Part shown: piece by piece, positions 1-6,199 of the stretch
Position numbering within the stretch: the first letter of the stretch is position 1
Layout of the letters: each line of letters starts with the position of its first letter
NCBI GenBank assembly: GCA_003150315.1
Contig: QAML01000104.1
Location: forward strand, 1 to 12,933
Length of the DNA: 12,933 nucleotides
Reading direction: 5' to 3'
Source: Prevotellaceae bacterium
GTDB taxonomy: Bacteria > Bacteroidota > Bacteroidia > Bacteroidales > Bacteroidaceae
Made by a program: the position numbers and the translations under genes
The notes under the pieces: generated by a model
What the model was told of the DNA's origin: nothing
Databases searched by the model: none
Seen by the model: only the letters and a program-made list of their open reading frames with translations

Positions 1-194
1 AAACAAGAAGACGTGTAAATGCTCTTGAAAATGTTATGATCCCCAATTATGAGGAGACAATAAAATATATCAAGATGAAGCTTGAAGAAAATGAAAGAGC
101 AGGAACAACAAGAATGATGAAGGTGAAGGACATGGTTGCGAAGAAGGCTATCGAGGAAAGACGCAAGCAGGACGAGGCTTTGCAGGGAGCGTAA
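1..194 (+). CDS. ntpD: V-type ATP synthase subunit D, 3' end (partial)
   Basis: This is the C-terminal 63 residues of the V/A-type ATPase central-stalk subunit D, read in the frame starting at base 3 and ending at TAA 192-194. The recognisable family signature is RRRVNALE followed by [13 protein letters not shown], then KLEENER and KVKDM, which forms the C-terminal helix of the D-subunit coiled coil. In the enzyme, subunit D couples ATP turnover in the A3B3 head to the membrane rotor. The 5' part lies outside the window. The reading frame ends normally with a short tail (DEALQGA), so the gene appears intact at this side. Its last 22 codons before the terminal residue are homologous to a second copy at 12815-12898, which marks this gene as the integration target of the element. 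Codons here are noticeably richer in G or C at third positions than in the right-hand copy. Confidence 0.88.
   Translation, partial: TRRRVNALENVMIPNYEETIKYIKMKLEENERAGTTRMMKVKDMVAKKAIEERRKQDEALQGA
153..179 (+). repeat. Putative left attachment site (attL) within ntpD
   Basis: This segment shares GAGGAAAGA and CAGGA(C/T)GAGGCT with the right-hand copy at 12845-12871, in the same codon register. Integrases of the Tn916/phage type recombine at short shared cores, often inside conserved 3' gene ends. The two blocks are separated by 6 bp that differ at 5 positions, so the true core could be either block. This is inference from paired homology plus the presence of an integrase. Confidence 0.5.
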
Positions 195-214
195 GTTTAA
201 AAAAAGGCGTTTCC

Positions 215-246
215 GTACTATAATTGTACTATAAATATTGTAGTAC
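215..246 (+). repeat. Direct and inverted GTACTATA repeats, candidate integrase arm sites
   Basis: GTACTATA occurs at 215-222 and again at 226-233, 11 bp (one helical turn) apart. The inverted form TAGTAC occurs at 241-246. Their position about 20-50 bp inside the left element end fits arm-type binding sites for the N-terminal domain of a Tn916-like integrase. The link to the integrase is inference from position and spacing. Confidence 0.35.
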
Positions 247-259
247 TTGATGAAATCAA

Positions 260-301
260 AAGGCACATATCTGTTAAATCAGGTATGTGCCTTATTTTTT
301 T
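260..301 (+). terminator. Intrinsic terminator after the ntpD copy
   Basis: A perfect 10-bp stem (260-269 with 284-293, AAGGCACATA) encloses a loop that adds a CTG/CAG pairing. It is followed by A and a run of seven T. It would end transcripts coming from the V-ATPase operon, or shield the element from them. If the crossover is inside ntpD, this terminator was brought in by the element. Confidence 0.85.
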
Positions 302-422
302 GTCTAACTTAATTTGTTGATTATTTCATGCAGAATGTTTTCTTTATAAATTCTATTTTGAGCAATAAGTATTTCAGACAATCTCCCTAATTTCAAGCTA
401 CTTATTCCTTGCATTACCACTA

Positions 423-451
423 CAGACAACAAAAATACCCAGCGTTATAAT
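423..451 (+). promoter_or_regulatory. Sigma-A-type promoter for the 501-1013 gene
   Basis: CAGACA (423-428) and TATAAT (446-451) are separated by exactly 17 bp. The -10 is perfect; the -35 matches four of six positions. Transcription would start near 458, giving a 5' leader of about 40 nt. Confidence 0.5.
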
Positions 452-500
452 CTGTTTGTAAGTTAAGAAAGCAATTAAAAATGATAGGAGCGTGGCAATT

Positions 501-1013
501 ATGTGTAAAGTCTTAATTAACGAGGTTATGCTGGGTAAAAGGAATGTGGGCTTTGAATGTTACTCTATGGAAACGGGAGAAATCATTGGACTGACGGAAA
601 GGCAGATTAAAGACCTTGTTAAAATGGGAAGTCCTGTTTTAGGGTTTCTGCTAGACGGCGAGGGACAGTTGAAAATTGACGAAAGCTTCTGCAAAAATGT
701 CATGCGTAAGAGCGGGGTGTCAACGTTAACGCCGAAATTCGAAACGGACTGCATTATCAATTTAATGTTTACTGTGATTGGCAAAGTGGGAAATGAATAT
801 GACGTAATTTCAAGCCGTTTTTGGCATGGAACAATGACGGAAGCAAAAATCAGGACATTGTATGAATTTGGTGCTGTCAATGGTATTCGAATTGACGGCA
901 AGGGAGAAATTACATTGTGCGTTGAAGGTGCGAAGGATACAACGCCTAAAGGGGATAGTAAGCAGAAACAGAAAGAAACGATACAGGTTGAAAAAATGAA
1001 GGCTGGAGCGTAA
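501..1013 (+). CDS. Hypothetical protein with an internally duplicated domain
   Basis: I do not recognise the family. The 170-residue protein contains two related units of about 45 residues. One is centred on LTERQIKDLVKMGSPVLGF followed by LLDGEGQLKID. The other is centred on MTEAKIRTLYEFGAVNGI followed by RIDGKGEITLC. Each shows a T-E-x-x-I-(K/R)-x-L helix, a G, and a (L/I)DG(E/K)G turn. This looks like a tandem domain duplication, which could give a pseudo-dimeric fold. The C-terminal 25 residues are charged, rich in K and Q, and probably disordered. An upstream GTG at 492 is in frame, but it lies directly against the AGGAG at 486-490. ATG 501, ten bases downstream of that site, is therefore the better start. 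A promoter precedes it, and a terminator overlaps its stop codon, so it is probably monocistronic. Confidence 0.75.
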   Translation: MCKVLINEVMLGKRNVGFECYSMETGEIIGLTERQIKDLVKMGSPVLGFLLDGEGQLKIDESFCKNVMRKSGVSTLTPKFETDCIINLMFTVIGKVGNEYDVISSRFWHGTMTEAKIRTLYEFGAVNGIRIDGKGEITLCVEGAKDTTPKGDSKQKQKETIQVEKMKAGA

Positions 1014-1032
1014 AAGCTTCAGCTTTTTATTT
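999..1032 (+). terminator. Terminator overlapping the stop codon of the 501-1013 gene
   Basis: An 11-bp stem (999-1009 with 1016-1026, two G-U pairs) closes a GTAAAA loop that contains the TAA stop. It is followed by TTATTT. The 5' arm is coding sequence, so the last codons double as terminator. Confidence 0.65.
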
Positions 1033-1103
1033 GGACATAAAGTTGGAAGTGCACTGCCAACTTTTGAACGTGGAAAGCAATAGGTATCAAAGAGGTGGTG
1101 ACT

Positions 1104-1727
1104 ATGTTATCAAACGACAACGCTTTATTTGAAAGAGCCTTTGACATTCTGAATGAGGTTTACTACGAAGGAAAGCTACCGAAAGCTGTTATTACTATTC
1201 AATCTAAGCCTAGTGCCTATGGATATATAACGTGCAATCAAGTCTGGTCTGATACGGATAACAGCTATTATGAAATCAATATCACAGCCGAGTATTTGAA
1301 CCGACCTGTTGAGAATTTATTGGCTACGCTCCAACATGAAATGGTTCATTTATATTGCATGGAAAATGGTATTAACGACACATCAAAGGGCAGGCGGTAT
1401 CATAATAAGAATTTTAAGAACGAAGCCGAAAAAAGAGGACTGGTAATAGAGTATGTGAAGTACATTGGATACAGCAAGACAAGTCCGAGCGAACAGTTTA
1501 TTGAAGTGTTGAGAGAACACGGTTTATTGGATAATGCAATAAATCATCACCGAATAGAGCCTTTGGAATTTGTTATGCCCCCTAACGGAACACCGAAAGT
1601 GAAGAAGAAAAGCAGTACAAGAAAGTATATCTGTCCTGCTTGTGGAATAAGCGTGAGAGCGACCAAGATAGTCAATATAATTTGCGGTGACTGTATGTGT
1701 GCAATGGAACTTGAAGAAAAAAGATAA
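1104..1727 (+). CDS. SprT-like zinc metalloprotease with C-terminal zinc ribbon
   Basis: This 207-residue protein matches the SprT/Spartan-like domain architecture. The start of the domain (ALFERAFDILNEVYYEGKLP) is typical. The active-site motif HEMVH is at residues 78-82, with E79 as catalytic acid and H78/H82 as zinc ligands. A downstream YHNKNF (H100) supplies the third ligand. The C-terminus has a zinc ribbon with CPAC at 177-180 and CGDC at 194-197. Relatives in eukaryotes (SPRTN) degrade DNA-protein crosslinks. Bacterial homologues are common on mobile elements but their substrates are poorly known, so a DNA-repair or anti-restriction role here is inference. GTG codons at 1095 and 1098 are in frame but overlap the AGAGGTGG ribosome site, so ATG 1104 is chosen. 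No good terminator follows; the short AAAAC/GTTTT hairpin at about 1733 is weak. Confidence 0.88.
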   Translation: MLSNDNALFERAFDILNEVYYEGKLPKAVITIQSKPSAYGYITCNQVWSDTDNSYYEINITAEYLNRPVENLLATLQHEMVHLYCMENGINDTSKGRRYHNKNFKNEAEKRGLVIEYVKYIGYSKTSPSEQFIEVLREHGLLDNAINHHRIEPLEFVMPPNGTPKVKKKSSTRKYICPACGISVRATKIVNIICGDCMCAMELEEKR

Positions 1728-2010
1728 CATGTAAAACCACAGTTTTTTATTTTGAGACAAATTATATGAGATTTTTCAAAATTTGTGTCAGAATGGTTTC
1801 ATTTCAGTGTCATAACTATTTCAAAAATGGTTTCAGGGGTTTATTGAGATGATATTTGGAATGATTTTAGGACACTCATTTGAGTATAGTCTATTGAGAA
1901 AATATGTTTTTCGGCTGAAATGGGACTGGTTAGAAAAAATGTGTACATGAGAGTAAATCTTCTTTTACCTGAAAAAGTGGAAAAGAAGCAGAGAAAGGAG
2001 TGTTTGAGCA
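1728..2010. other. Intergenic region upstream of the serine recombinase
   Basis: This stretch contains two copies of AATGGTTTCA (1792-1801 and 1826-1835, 34 bp apart). It also contains one copy of a degenerate repeat (1907-1950) that recurs at 7143-7471. I see no gene in it. Small recombinases often have their recombination site or operator immediately upstream of their gene, which fits the position of these repeats. Confidence 0.45.
1907..1950 (+). repeat. Solitary copy of the GACTGGTT repeat family
   Basis: TTTTTC, then GGCTGAAATG, then GACTGGTT (1924-1931), then an A-rich stretch and GTACATGA. The same order of blocks occurs in four copies at 7143-7471, in the same orientation and about 5.3 kb away. 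It lies about 60 bp upstream of the serine recombinase start. Confidence 0.55.
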
Positions 2011-2619
2011 ATGGTATTTGGTTATGTAAGAGTTTCAACGAAAAATCAGAACACGGACAGACAGGTAGAAGCCCTGAAAAAGTATGGTGTAGACAAGTTG
2101 ATAATTGAGAAAGTATCAGGTAAGAATTTGAATCGACCTGATTTGATGAATATGATTGGCGGTCTGCGAGAGGGTGACACCGTTGTTGTTCTTTCCTTCG
2201 ACAGGTTCGCAAGGAATACAAAGGACTTGCTGAATTTAGTGGACAGTATCGAAAAGAAGGGGGCGTATTTTAAGAGCCTGCAGGAGGGGTTGGATACCTC
2301 TGGAGATATGGGGCGGTTCATTATGACGATTCTTGGTGCGGTTGGAGAACTGGAGAGAAAAAGCATTTTGGAAAGACAGCGGCAGGGAATAGAAATCGCA
2401 AAGCGTGAAGGACGGTTTAAAGGGCGCAGAAGAAAAGAAATCGACGATTTTGAAAAGGTTTATCAGCAATGGCAGGACGGAAAGGTATCGTCAGAGCAAG
2501 CGGCAAAGCTTTTGGATATAAGCCGTTCAACTTTTTATCGTAGAAAGGCGGAGTATGAGGAAGATATGCCTATTGACGTTGGTTCACCCTGTATTGTTAT
2601 TTCAAAAGGCGGTAAATGA
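2011..2619 (+). CDS. Small serine recombinase (resolvase/invertase family)
   Basis: At 202 residues this has the length and order of a small serine recombinase. The N-terminal catalytic domain begins GYVRVSTKNQNTDRQ, with R7 and nucleophile S9. DRFAR at 64-68 contributes R65 and R68. The long dimerisation helix carries ELERKSILERQRQG (113-126). It is followed by a GRFKGRRR linker and a C-terminal helix-turn-helix at about 150-180 (EQAAKLLDISRSTFYRRK). The family makes staggered breaks through a 5' phosphoserine and either resolves multimers or inverts DNA. The sequence alone does not say which. GAGAAAGGAG at 1991-2000 is the ribosome site, 10 bases before ATG 2011. The tail after residue 185 (PIDVGSPCIVISKGGK) is an extra extension beyond the usual domain. 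A degenerate repeat upstream could be its site. Confidence 0.9.
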   Translation: MVFGYVRVSTKNQNTDRQVEALKKYGVDKLIIEKVSGKNLNRPDLMNMIGGLREGDTVVVLSFDRFARNTKDLLNLVDSIEKKGAYFKSLQEGLDTSGDMGRFIMTILGAVGELERKSILERQRQGIEIAKREGRFKGRRRKEIDDFEKVYQQWQDGKVSSEQAAKLLDISRSTFYRRKAEYEEDMPIDVGSPCIVISKGGK

Positions 2620-2663
2620 TAAAAAGAAGCCTGATTTATGCAAGAAAGTATAAGAATAAATAC

Positions 2664-2703
2664 GGGGGTGTACAGTGCGGTTCTCTGTATATCCCTATTT
2701 TTT
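2664..2703 (+). terminator. Intrinsic terminator after the serine recombinase
   Basis: A 12-bp stem with G-U pairs (2664-2675 with 2685-2696, inner pairs TACAG/CTGTA) and a 9-nt loop is followed by ATTTTTT. Confidence 0.75.
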
Positions 2704-3628
2704 CATTCCTGCAATATCCCTAAATCATGTAAGAATTTTGAGATGCTTTCCTTGCAGTATCACATCTATGCCGTTGGAGTATTCAGCGTTAGAATAAGCC
2801 ATGAATCATAATTGGTGAAAGATAACATTGTTGTCTTGGTTAAGCCGAAAGAGGTGATATATGCAGTTCATTTGAAGCATGGAAGAAAAATTCGTTAAGG
2901 CAGTTATGAAAAAGTGGTTGTGCATTACGGGGTGATGCGTTGGATCAAAAAGAAATTTGAAAAAAATTGGTTTATTCGGCTATCGAAAAAAGGGTATACA
3001 GTGGGTCAATTTTTTGATAAGCAGTAGACGATGCAGTAGAAGAATTTTTGACATGAAAAAAATTTAATGGTCGAAAGGAACAGTTGTAGAAAAGCGGTTT
3101 TGATATGGGTTGGCTTTATAAAAAATCATTGTACAGTCACTTTTGTAAGATATGGCTTGCATTTATAGATAGGCTGGATATGAAAAGGTGGGCTTTTCAA
3201 TGTATCAAGTCTGCATGGTTTTGCAATAGAGCCGTGTAATAAAAATTACATAGCGTTATGGAGTGGGTATAGAACCTCTGGTTGCCCCTCTATAACAATA
3301 TGATTTTTCGACTACATCAAAATTTCCCCCACCCTACTACAGTCAGCCGATGTAATCTTTTCTCCTCTAAATACTACATAAAATGCAGGCTAAGAAGCAG
3401 ACAGGAATTGCAATATAATATGCTTAGTCCCCACGGGTATGTCTGTGGGAGGGACAAATTTTTAGAGAACTATATTTATAATAGAGCGGATAGGGACAGT
3501 TTAGGTACTTTTGTACTACATTAACTTTTTCTATAGAGCAGACATAATGAGTTGAAATGCCTGAAATCAAAAGCATTTGAGAGCAAGTAGGACATGCGGA
3601 TTGTAAGCATAGGAGTGTGAATTAAGAT
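2704..3628. other. Gene-poor 0.9-kb stretch, possibly decayed sequence
   Basis: No open frame with a ribosome site is convincing on either strand. One plus-strand frame starting at 2812 reads protein-like text (for example KPKEVIYAVHLKHGRKIR, later RWIKKKFEKNWFIRLSKKG) but is interrupted by several stops through about 3150. It may be a broken gene whose family I cannot name. A TATAAT at 3477-3482 and a short CCCAC/GTGGG hairpin near 3430-3450 are the only other signals. An open stretch at 3282-3524 has only a TTG start, no ribosome site and no recognisable domain, so I do not call it. Confidence 0.45.
2812..3150 (+). pseudogene. Possible degraded coding region
   Basis: The frame from TTG/GTG 2812/2815 encodes a plausible lysine-rich, basic protein in three segments separated by in-frame stops: VKDNIVVLVKPKEVIYAV onward, then GSYEKVVVHYGVMRWIKKK onward, then further short runs. 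The AAAGAGGTG at about 2849-2857 resembles a ribosome site, but the ATG after it opens only a four-codon frame. I cannot assign a family, and the resemblance to protein may be chance in an AT-rich region. Confidence 0.2.
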
Positions 3629-3904
3629 ATGGAAAATAAGCGTATAGAAAGTTTTATGGACAGTAGCATTGGTGGAAGTGAACCTATAAAGAAAAAGGAA
3701 TATGAACTTATGGAAAAAAGAGTAGCAGAGTTAAAAGAAAGTGTACGCAGTCTTTTTCTTGAAGAATGCTATGAAGAATTTGATGAACTCATGGAGTCAA
3801 TAGAATTACTACATGAAATGGATATAAAGGCTGTTTATCAGAAAGGACTACAGCAAGGGGCGTACTTTCAAAAAGCAATATGCGGTCAGGCAGACATAGA
3901 TTAA
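3629..3904 (+). CDS. Small acidic helical hypothetical protein
   Basis: This 91-residue protein is acidic and almost entirely predicted helix. Heptad-like leucines run through about residues 22-66 (KKKEYELMEKRVAELKESV, then FLEECYEEFDELMESIELL), ending in GLQQGAYFQKAI. The architecture resembles the many 90-110 aa proteins of unknown function found on Firmicute plasmids and integrative elements, but I cannot name the family. TAGGAG at 3610-3615 lies 13 bases upstream of ATG 3629, which is rather far. The gene converges on the ribbon-helix-helix gene 42 bp away across a shared hairpin. It is not obviously an antitoxin partner, because the two genes are on opposite strands. Confidence 0.7.
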   Translation: MENKRIESFMDSSIGGSEPIKKKEYELMEKRVAELKESVRSLFLEECYEEFDELMESIELLHEMDIKAVYQKGLQQGAYFQKAICGQADID

Positions 3905-3943
3905 CCAAGGCAGACGGGGAATGTTTATTATGTCTGCCTTGGT
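3904..3943. terminator. Hairpin between convergent genes, likely bidirectional terminator
   Basis: A perfect 12-bp stem ACCAAGGCAGAC (3904-3915) pairs with 3932-3943 around a 16-nt loop. It sits in the 42-bp gap between two convergent genes. Neither side has a strong T run, so termination is inferred from position and stem strength. Confidence 0.6.
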
Positions 3944-3946
3944 AAG

Positions 3947-4129
3947 TTAATCTACACTGTTGGGAAGGGTAATCTCTCCGTTTTCATCTTCGTACTGCTG
4001 TAGATATTGAAGCAAGGCATATTCAATGAAGTTAGTCATGGAACGATGCTGTGCTTTCGCTACATATTCAATTTTATCAAAGACATCATCCTGCAATCTT
4101 AAAGTAAAGACTCTTTTGTTAGTGGACAT
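3947..4129 (-). CDS. Ribbon-helix-helix (Arc/CopG-type) DNA-binding protein
   Basis: At 60 residues this is the normal size for a ribbon-helix-helix repressor. It starts with the DNA-contacting strand KRVFTLRLQDDVFDKI (5-20). Then come helix A (VFDKIEYVAKAQHRS), the turn with MTNFIEYAL, and helix B ending in LLQYLQQYED. The last residues (GEITLPNSVD) are acidic. Dimers of this family insert the two beta strands in the major groove at palindromic sites. A perfect 19-bp palindrome lies upstream of its own start at 4148-4166, so it is probably autoregulated. It may also affect the divergent SLH gene. The ribosome site is AGGAGGTG (complement of 4136-4143), ideally spaced to ATG 4129. No toxin gene accompanies it, so a stand-alone regulator is more likely than a ParD-type antitoxin. 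Confidence 0.85.
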   Translation of the reverse strand: MSTNKRVFTLRLQDDVFDKIEYVAKAQHRSMTNFIEYALLQYLQQYEDENGEITLPNSVD

Positions 4130-4147
4130 TATATATCACCTCCTGCT

Positions 4148-4166
4148 TGATATGAATATCATATCA
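4148..4166. promoter_or_regulatory. Palindromic operator of the ribbon-helix-helix gene
   Basis: TGATATGA (4148-4155), then ATA, then TCATATCA (4159-4166) is a perfect inverted repeat, just upstream of the ribosome site of the minus-strand repressor gene. A minus-strand -10 candidate, TATGAT (complement of 4158-4163), lies inside it. A bound repressor would therefore block its own promoter. Confidence 0.65.
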
Positions 4167-4206
4167 GCATTTAAAGGTGTTGTATGCGACCACTAACTGT
4201 GATAAG

Positions 4207-4270
4207 TGACATCAAAAAGACGTAAAAAGACTTTAATACGATTGACGTATGACATCAAATATTATAAGAT
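4207..4270 (+). promoter_or_regulatory. Promoter of the SLH gene with paired TGACATCAAA repeats
   Basis: TTGACG (4242-4247) and TAAGAT (4265-4270) are 17 bp apart, 40 bp before the SLH start codon. TGACATCAAA occurs at 4207-4216 and 4250-4259. The second copy lies in the promoter spacer, which suggests a regulator site. A divergent repressor gene lies 80-180 bp upstream. Confidence 0.55.
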
Positions 4271-4309
4271 AAGCAAGGAATAAACTAACAAGAAAGGAAT
4301 GATTGATCA

Positions 4310-5587
4310 ATGAGAGGAAAGTTTATGCGTGTAAGACGAGTAGTAATCCCAACACTAACATTAGTTTGTATGTTGGCTCAGGCAAATCCAGCATTTGCAA
4401 TGTCATCTGAGGACATTGCGGGTCTTGTATCATCAAGTCCTACAGTATCTATTGAAATGGTGGAGCAAGCAACAGAACCAATGGTTTATGCAGCTAACAG
4501 TGTAGTTTTTACAGACTTAGCAGGCTATGACTGGGCGAAAGATGCGATTAACGCTATGGCTTCAAAAGGCATTATTGCAGGTGTAGGAGATAACAAATTC
4601 GCACCAGCTTCAAATGTCAAGTTAGTTGAATTTGCGGCAATGGCAATGAGAGCGTTTGGTGGAGAAGATGCTTCAACAACAATAGCGAGTGAGCAGGGAA
4701 ATTTGAACGAGATAGCTTCTCAGAATGGAAGTAGCTATTGGGGTAATTCAGTCATCTGTGCGGCTCAGAAGTATGGCTTAACGGAAAAGTTTGGAACAAC
4801 TAAAGAAGTTTGGGAAGACTCAGCTTCAAGAGCAGAGATGGCGTATATAGTAATGAGTTTAGCGGAACAGATGGGAGATGAGCAGTTCTCTATCACAGAT
4901 GGCATTGAAAATAATATCGGAGACTATGACAAAGTACGTTCCTATGGCAACTACATGTCCTATATTCTCAAGGCATACAGTAATGGTATCCTTTGTGGTG
5001 TAAATAACAACGGTGATTATGCACCAGATGCTTATGCAAAAAGAGCAGAAGCAGCAGCTATCATTCAACGTCTGGTAGACCCTTCAAAGCGAATTGAAGT
5101 TACAATCAAAGAAGCTCCTCCTGTCACCCCTCCTACAATTCAAGAAGGCGACAACATCGGTAAGTCTGGAGTAGTTTATCCGAAAGAAGGAGACATCGGA
5201 CCCAACGGTCAGCCTATCACTCGTGATAAAATTACTGGTGTCTTAGGCTTCGGGGAAAACACGGGGCAAAAGGGCGGCATCTACCTTGGTCTTAAATCTC
5301 CTATCAACGGAGCAGAAATCAAAGTCGGTAGTACAGCCCCTGACTCCTACGACAACATGGGCGGCGACTATATCGAAAAGAATGGCTATGTTTACTGGTA
5401 TGACGAATGGGTTAAGATTGATAACACAGCTTATGCTAAACTAGGTAAAGAGCATCCTGCAAGCAATTCTGGTATAGGTACTAAAGCAGACATCTATGGA
5501 AATATCACTTCTAATTCTTCAGAAGCAATGTGGGAAGTTAAGTCTGTAGCAGGCATGGCGATGTGGCAACCCATTTATCATGGCTAA
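4310..5587 (+). CDS. Secreted SLH-domain surface protein
   Basis: This 425-residue protein has a clear Sec signal peptide: basic RVRR at 7-10, a hydrophobic core to residue 28, and a likely cut after AFA at 30. Three S-layer homology repeats follow. The first is at about 66-116 (VFTDLAGYDWAKDAINAMA, then GVGDNKFAPASNVKLVEFA). The second, more diverged, is at about 141-188 (SYWGNSVICAAQKYGL, then SRAEMAYIVM). The third is at about 212-257 (YMSYILKAYSNGILCG, then YAKRAEAAAIIQRLVDP). SLH triplets bind secondary cell-wall polymer, so the protein should be displayed on the cell wall. After a proline-rich hinge (EAPPVTPPT, 268-276) comes a C-terminal domain of about 150 residues, rich in Gly, Tyr and Trp, that I do not recognise. 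It is the presumed functional head. ATG 4325 is an alternative start; 4310 has AAAGGA 11 bases upstream. Confidence 0.88.
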   Translation: MRGKFMRVRRVVIPTLTLVCMLAQANPAFAMSSEDIAGLVSSSPTVSIEMVEQATEPMVYAANSVVFTDLAGYDWAKDAINAMASKGIIAGVGDNKFAPASNVKLVEFAAMAMRAFGGEDASTTIASEQGNLNEIASQNGSSYWGNSVICAAQKYGLTEKFGTTKEVWEDSASRAEMAYIVMSLAEQMGDEQFSITDGIENNIGDYDKVRSYGNYMSYILKAYSNGILCGVNNNGDYAPDAYAKRAEAAAIIQRLVDPSKRIEVTIKEAPPVTPPTIQEGDNIGKSGVVYPKEGDIGPNGQPITRDKITGVLGFGENTGQKGGIYLGLKSPINGAEIKVGSTAPDSYDNMGGDYIEKNGYVYWYDEWVKIDNTAYAKLGKEHPASNSGIGTKADIYGNITSNSSEAMWEVKSVAGMAMWQPIYHG

Positions 5588-5644
5588 ATCACTATCAACA
5601 GTATAGCAATGAGAGATAAATTTGTTAATAAGTAAATTAAAAGC

Positions 5645-5677
5645 GGAAGAGTGAGCGTACACTCTGCCATCACTTTT
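5645..5677 (+). terminator. Probable terminator after the SLH gene
   Basis: AGAGTG (5648-5653) pairs with CACTCT (5660-5665), extended by GG/CC at the base (5645-5646 with 5667-5668) across one mismatch. TTTTT follows at 5674-5678, a few bases downstream. The stem is moderate. Confidence 0.5.
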
Positions 5678-5712
5678 TAAAATAAACATTCAACTTAAGA
5701 GGTGGGAACACT

Positions 5713-6114
5713 ATGAAACAATCAAAGCTTGAGATTAAAATATACCTATTACTTTGTTTAGTCGGATTCATACTAGGGTTGATTATACTATTCTGTACAT
5801 CATTAAGCTTAGAGTGGTGCGGTGCTATTTCGACAACATTCGTACTCTTTTCAGCATGGATACTATTAAGAATAGAAGAAAAATACTTTAACAATAAGCA
5901 TATAAGCATTCAGAAAGCTGCTAATGCAATGACAGAGCAAGAAGCGGAATTATTTGTAATAAAGCTTTTGGCATGTTCAACAGTAGCATTGCTAATAATA
6001 ACTAAGTTGACATATATAACTAGTTTCTCGATTTGTTTAACGGTAGGACTAATTATGCTACTTATCCACAGATTTATCAGCTACATAATCAGGGTAAGAA
6101 GAAACAAACAATAA
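5713..6114 (+). CDS. Small integral membrane protein of unknown function
   Basis: This 133-residue protein has four hydrophobic segments at about 10-29, 36-53, 81-98 and 102-125, arranged as two hairpins. They are separated by a charged cytoplasm-like loop (RIEEKYFNNKHISIQKAANAM, about 53-73). The C-terminus is strongly basic (IRVRRNKQ), which by the positive-inside rule places both ends and the loop inside the cell. There is no catalytic motif I can point to. AAGAGGTGGG at 5697-5706 is a good ribosome site for ATG 5713. It follows the SLH gene by 125 bp with a probable terminator between, so co-transcription by read-through is possible but not shown. It could be an accessory to surface export, an immunity-type protein, or a holin-like protein; the sequence does not decide. 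Confidence 0.7.
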   Translation: MKQSKLEIKIYLLLCLVGFILGLIILFCTSLSLEWCGAISTTFVLFSAWILLRIEEKYFNNKHISIQKAANAMTEQEAELFVIKLLACSTVALLIITKLTYITSFSICLTVGLIMLLIHRFISYIIRVRRNKQ

Positions 6115-6199
6115 ACACAGCAGAACATCAGCAAGCACAAGCAAGACCTAAAATAACGTTGGAAATAATAATTATAAAAAATAAACAAAGAGAATTAAT

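Larger units (their letters stand above)
195..500. other. Intergenic region between ntpD and the first element gene
   Basis: This stretch of about 305 bp holds the GTACTATA repeats, the terminator at 260-301 and the promoter at 423-451. I find no ribosome site followed by an open frame on either strand. The part between 302 and 420 shows nothing I can name. Confidence 0.6.

Noticed and set aside
1733..1752. Terminator after the SprT-like gene
   Set aside because: Only a 5-bp A/T-rich stem (AAAAC/GTTTT) with a four-base loop; too weak to list although a T run follows.
1920..2108. Plus-strand 62-codon frame overlapping the recombinase start
   Set aside because: It runs out of frame into the recombinase gene, has no ribosome site, and includes the repeat at 1907-1950.
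1841..2221. Minus-strand open frame of 126 codons
   Set aside because: It overlaps the start of the serine recombinase gene on the other strand and has no ribosome site; it is a shadow frame.
3282..3524. Plus-strand open frame of 80 codons
   Set aside because: It starts only at TTG, lacks a ribosome site, and has no recognisable or repeated pattern.
3629..4129. Toxin-antitoxin pair of the 91-aa gene and the ribbon-helix-helix gene
   Set aside because: The genes are convergent on opposite strands with a terminator hairpin between, not an operon, and the 91-aa protein has no toxin motif.
4325..4372. SLH protein as a lipoprotein (cysteine at residue 20)
   Set aside because: The sequence before the cysteine is TLV, not a lipobox with Gly, Ala or Ser at -1. 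A standard AFA cleavage site follows at residue 30.
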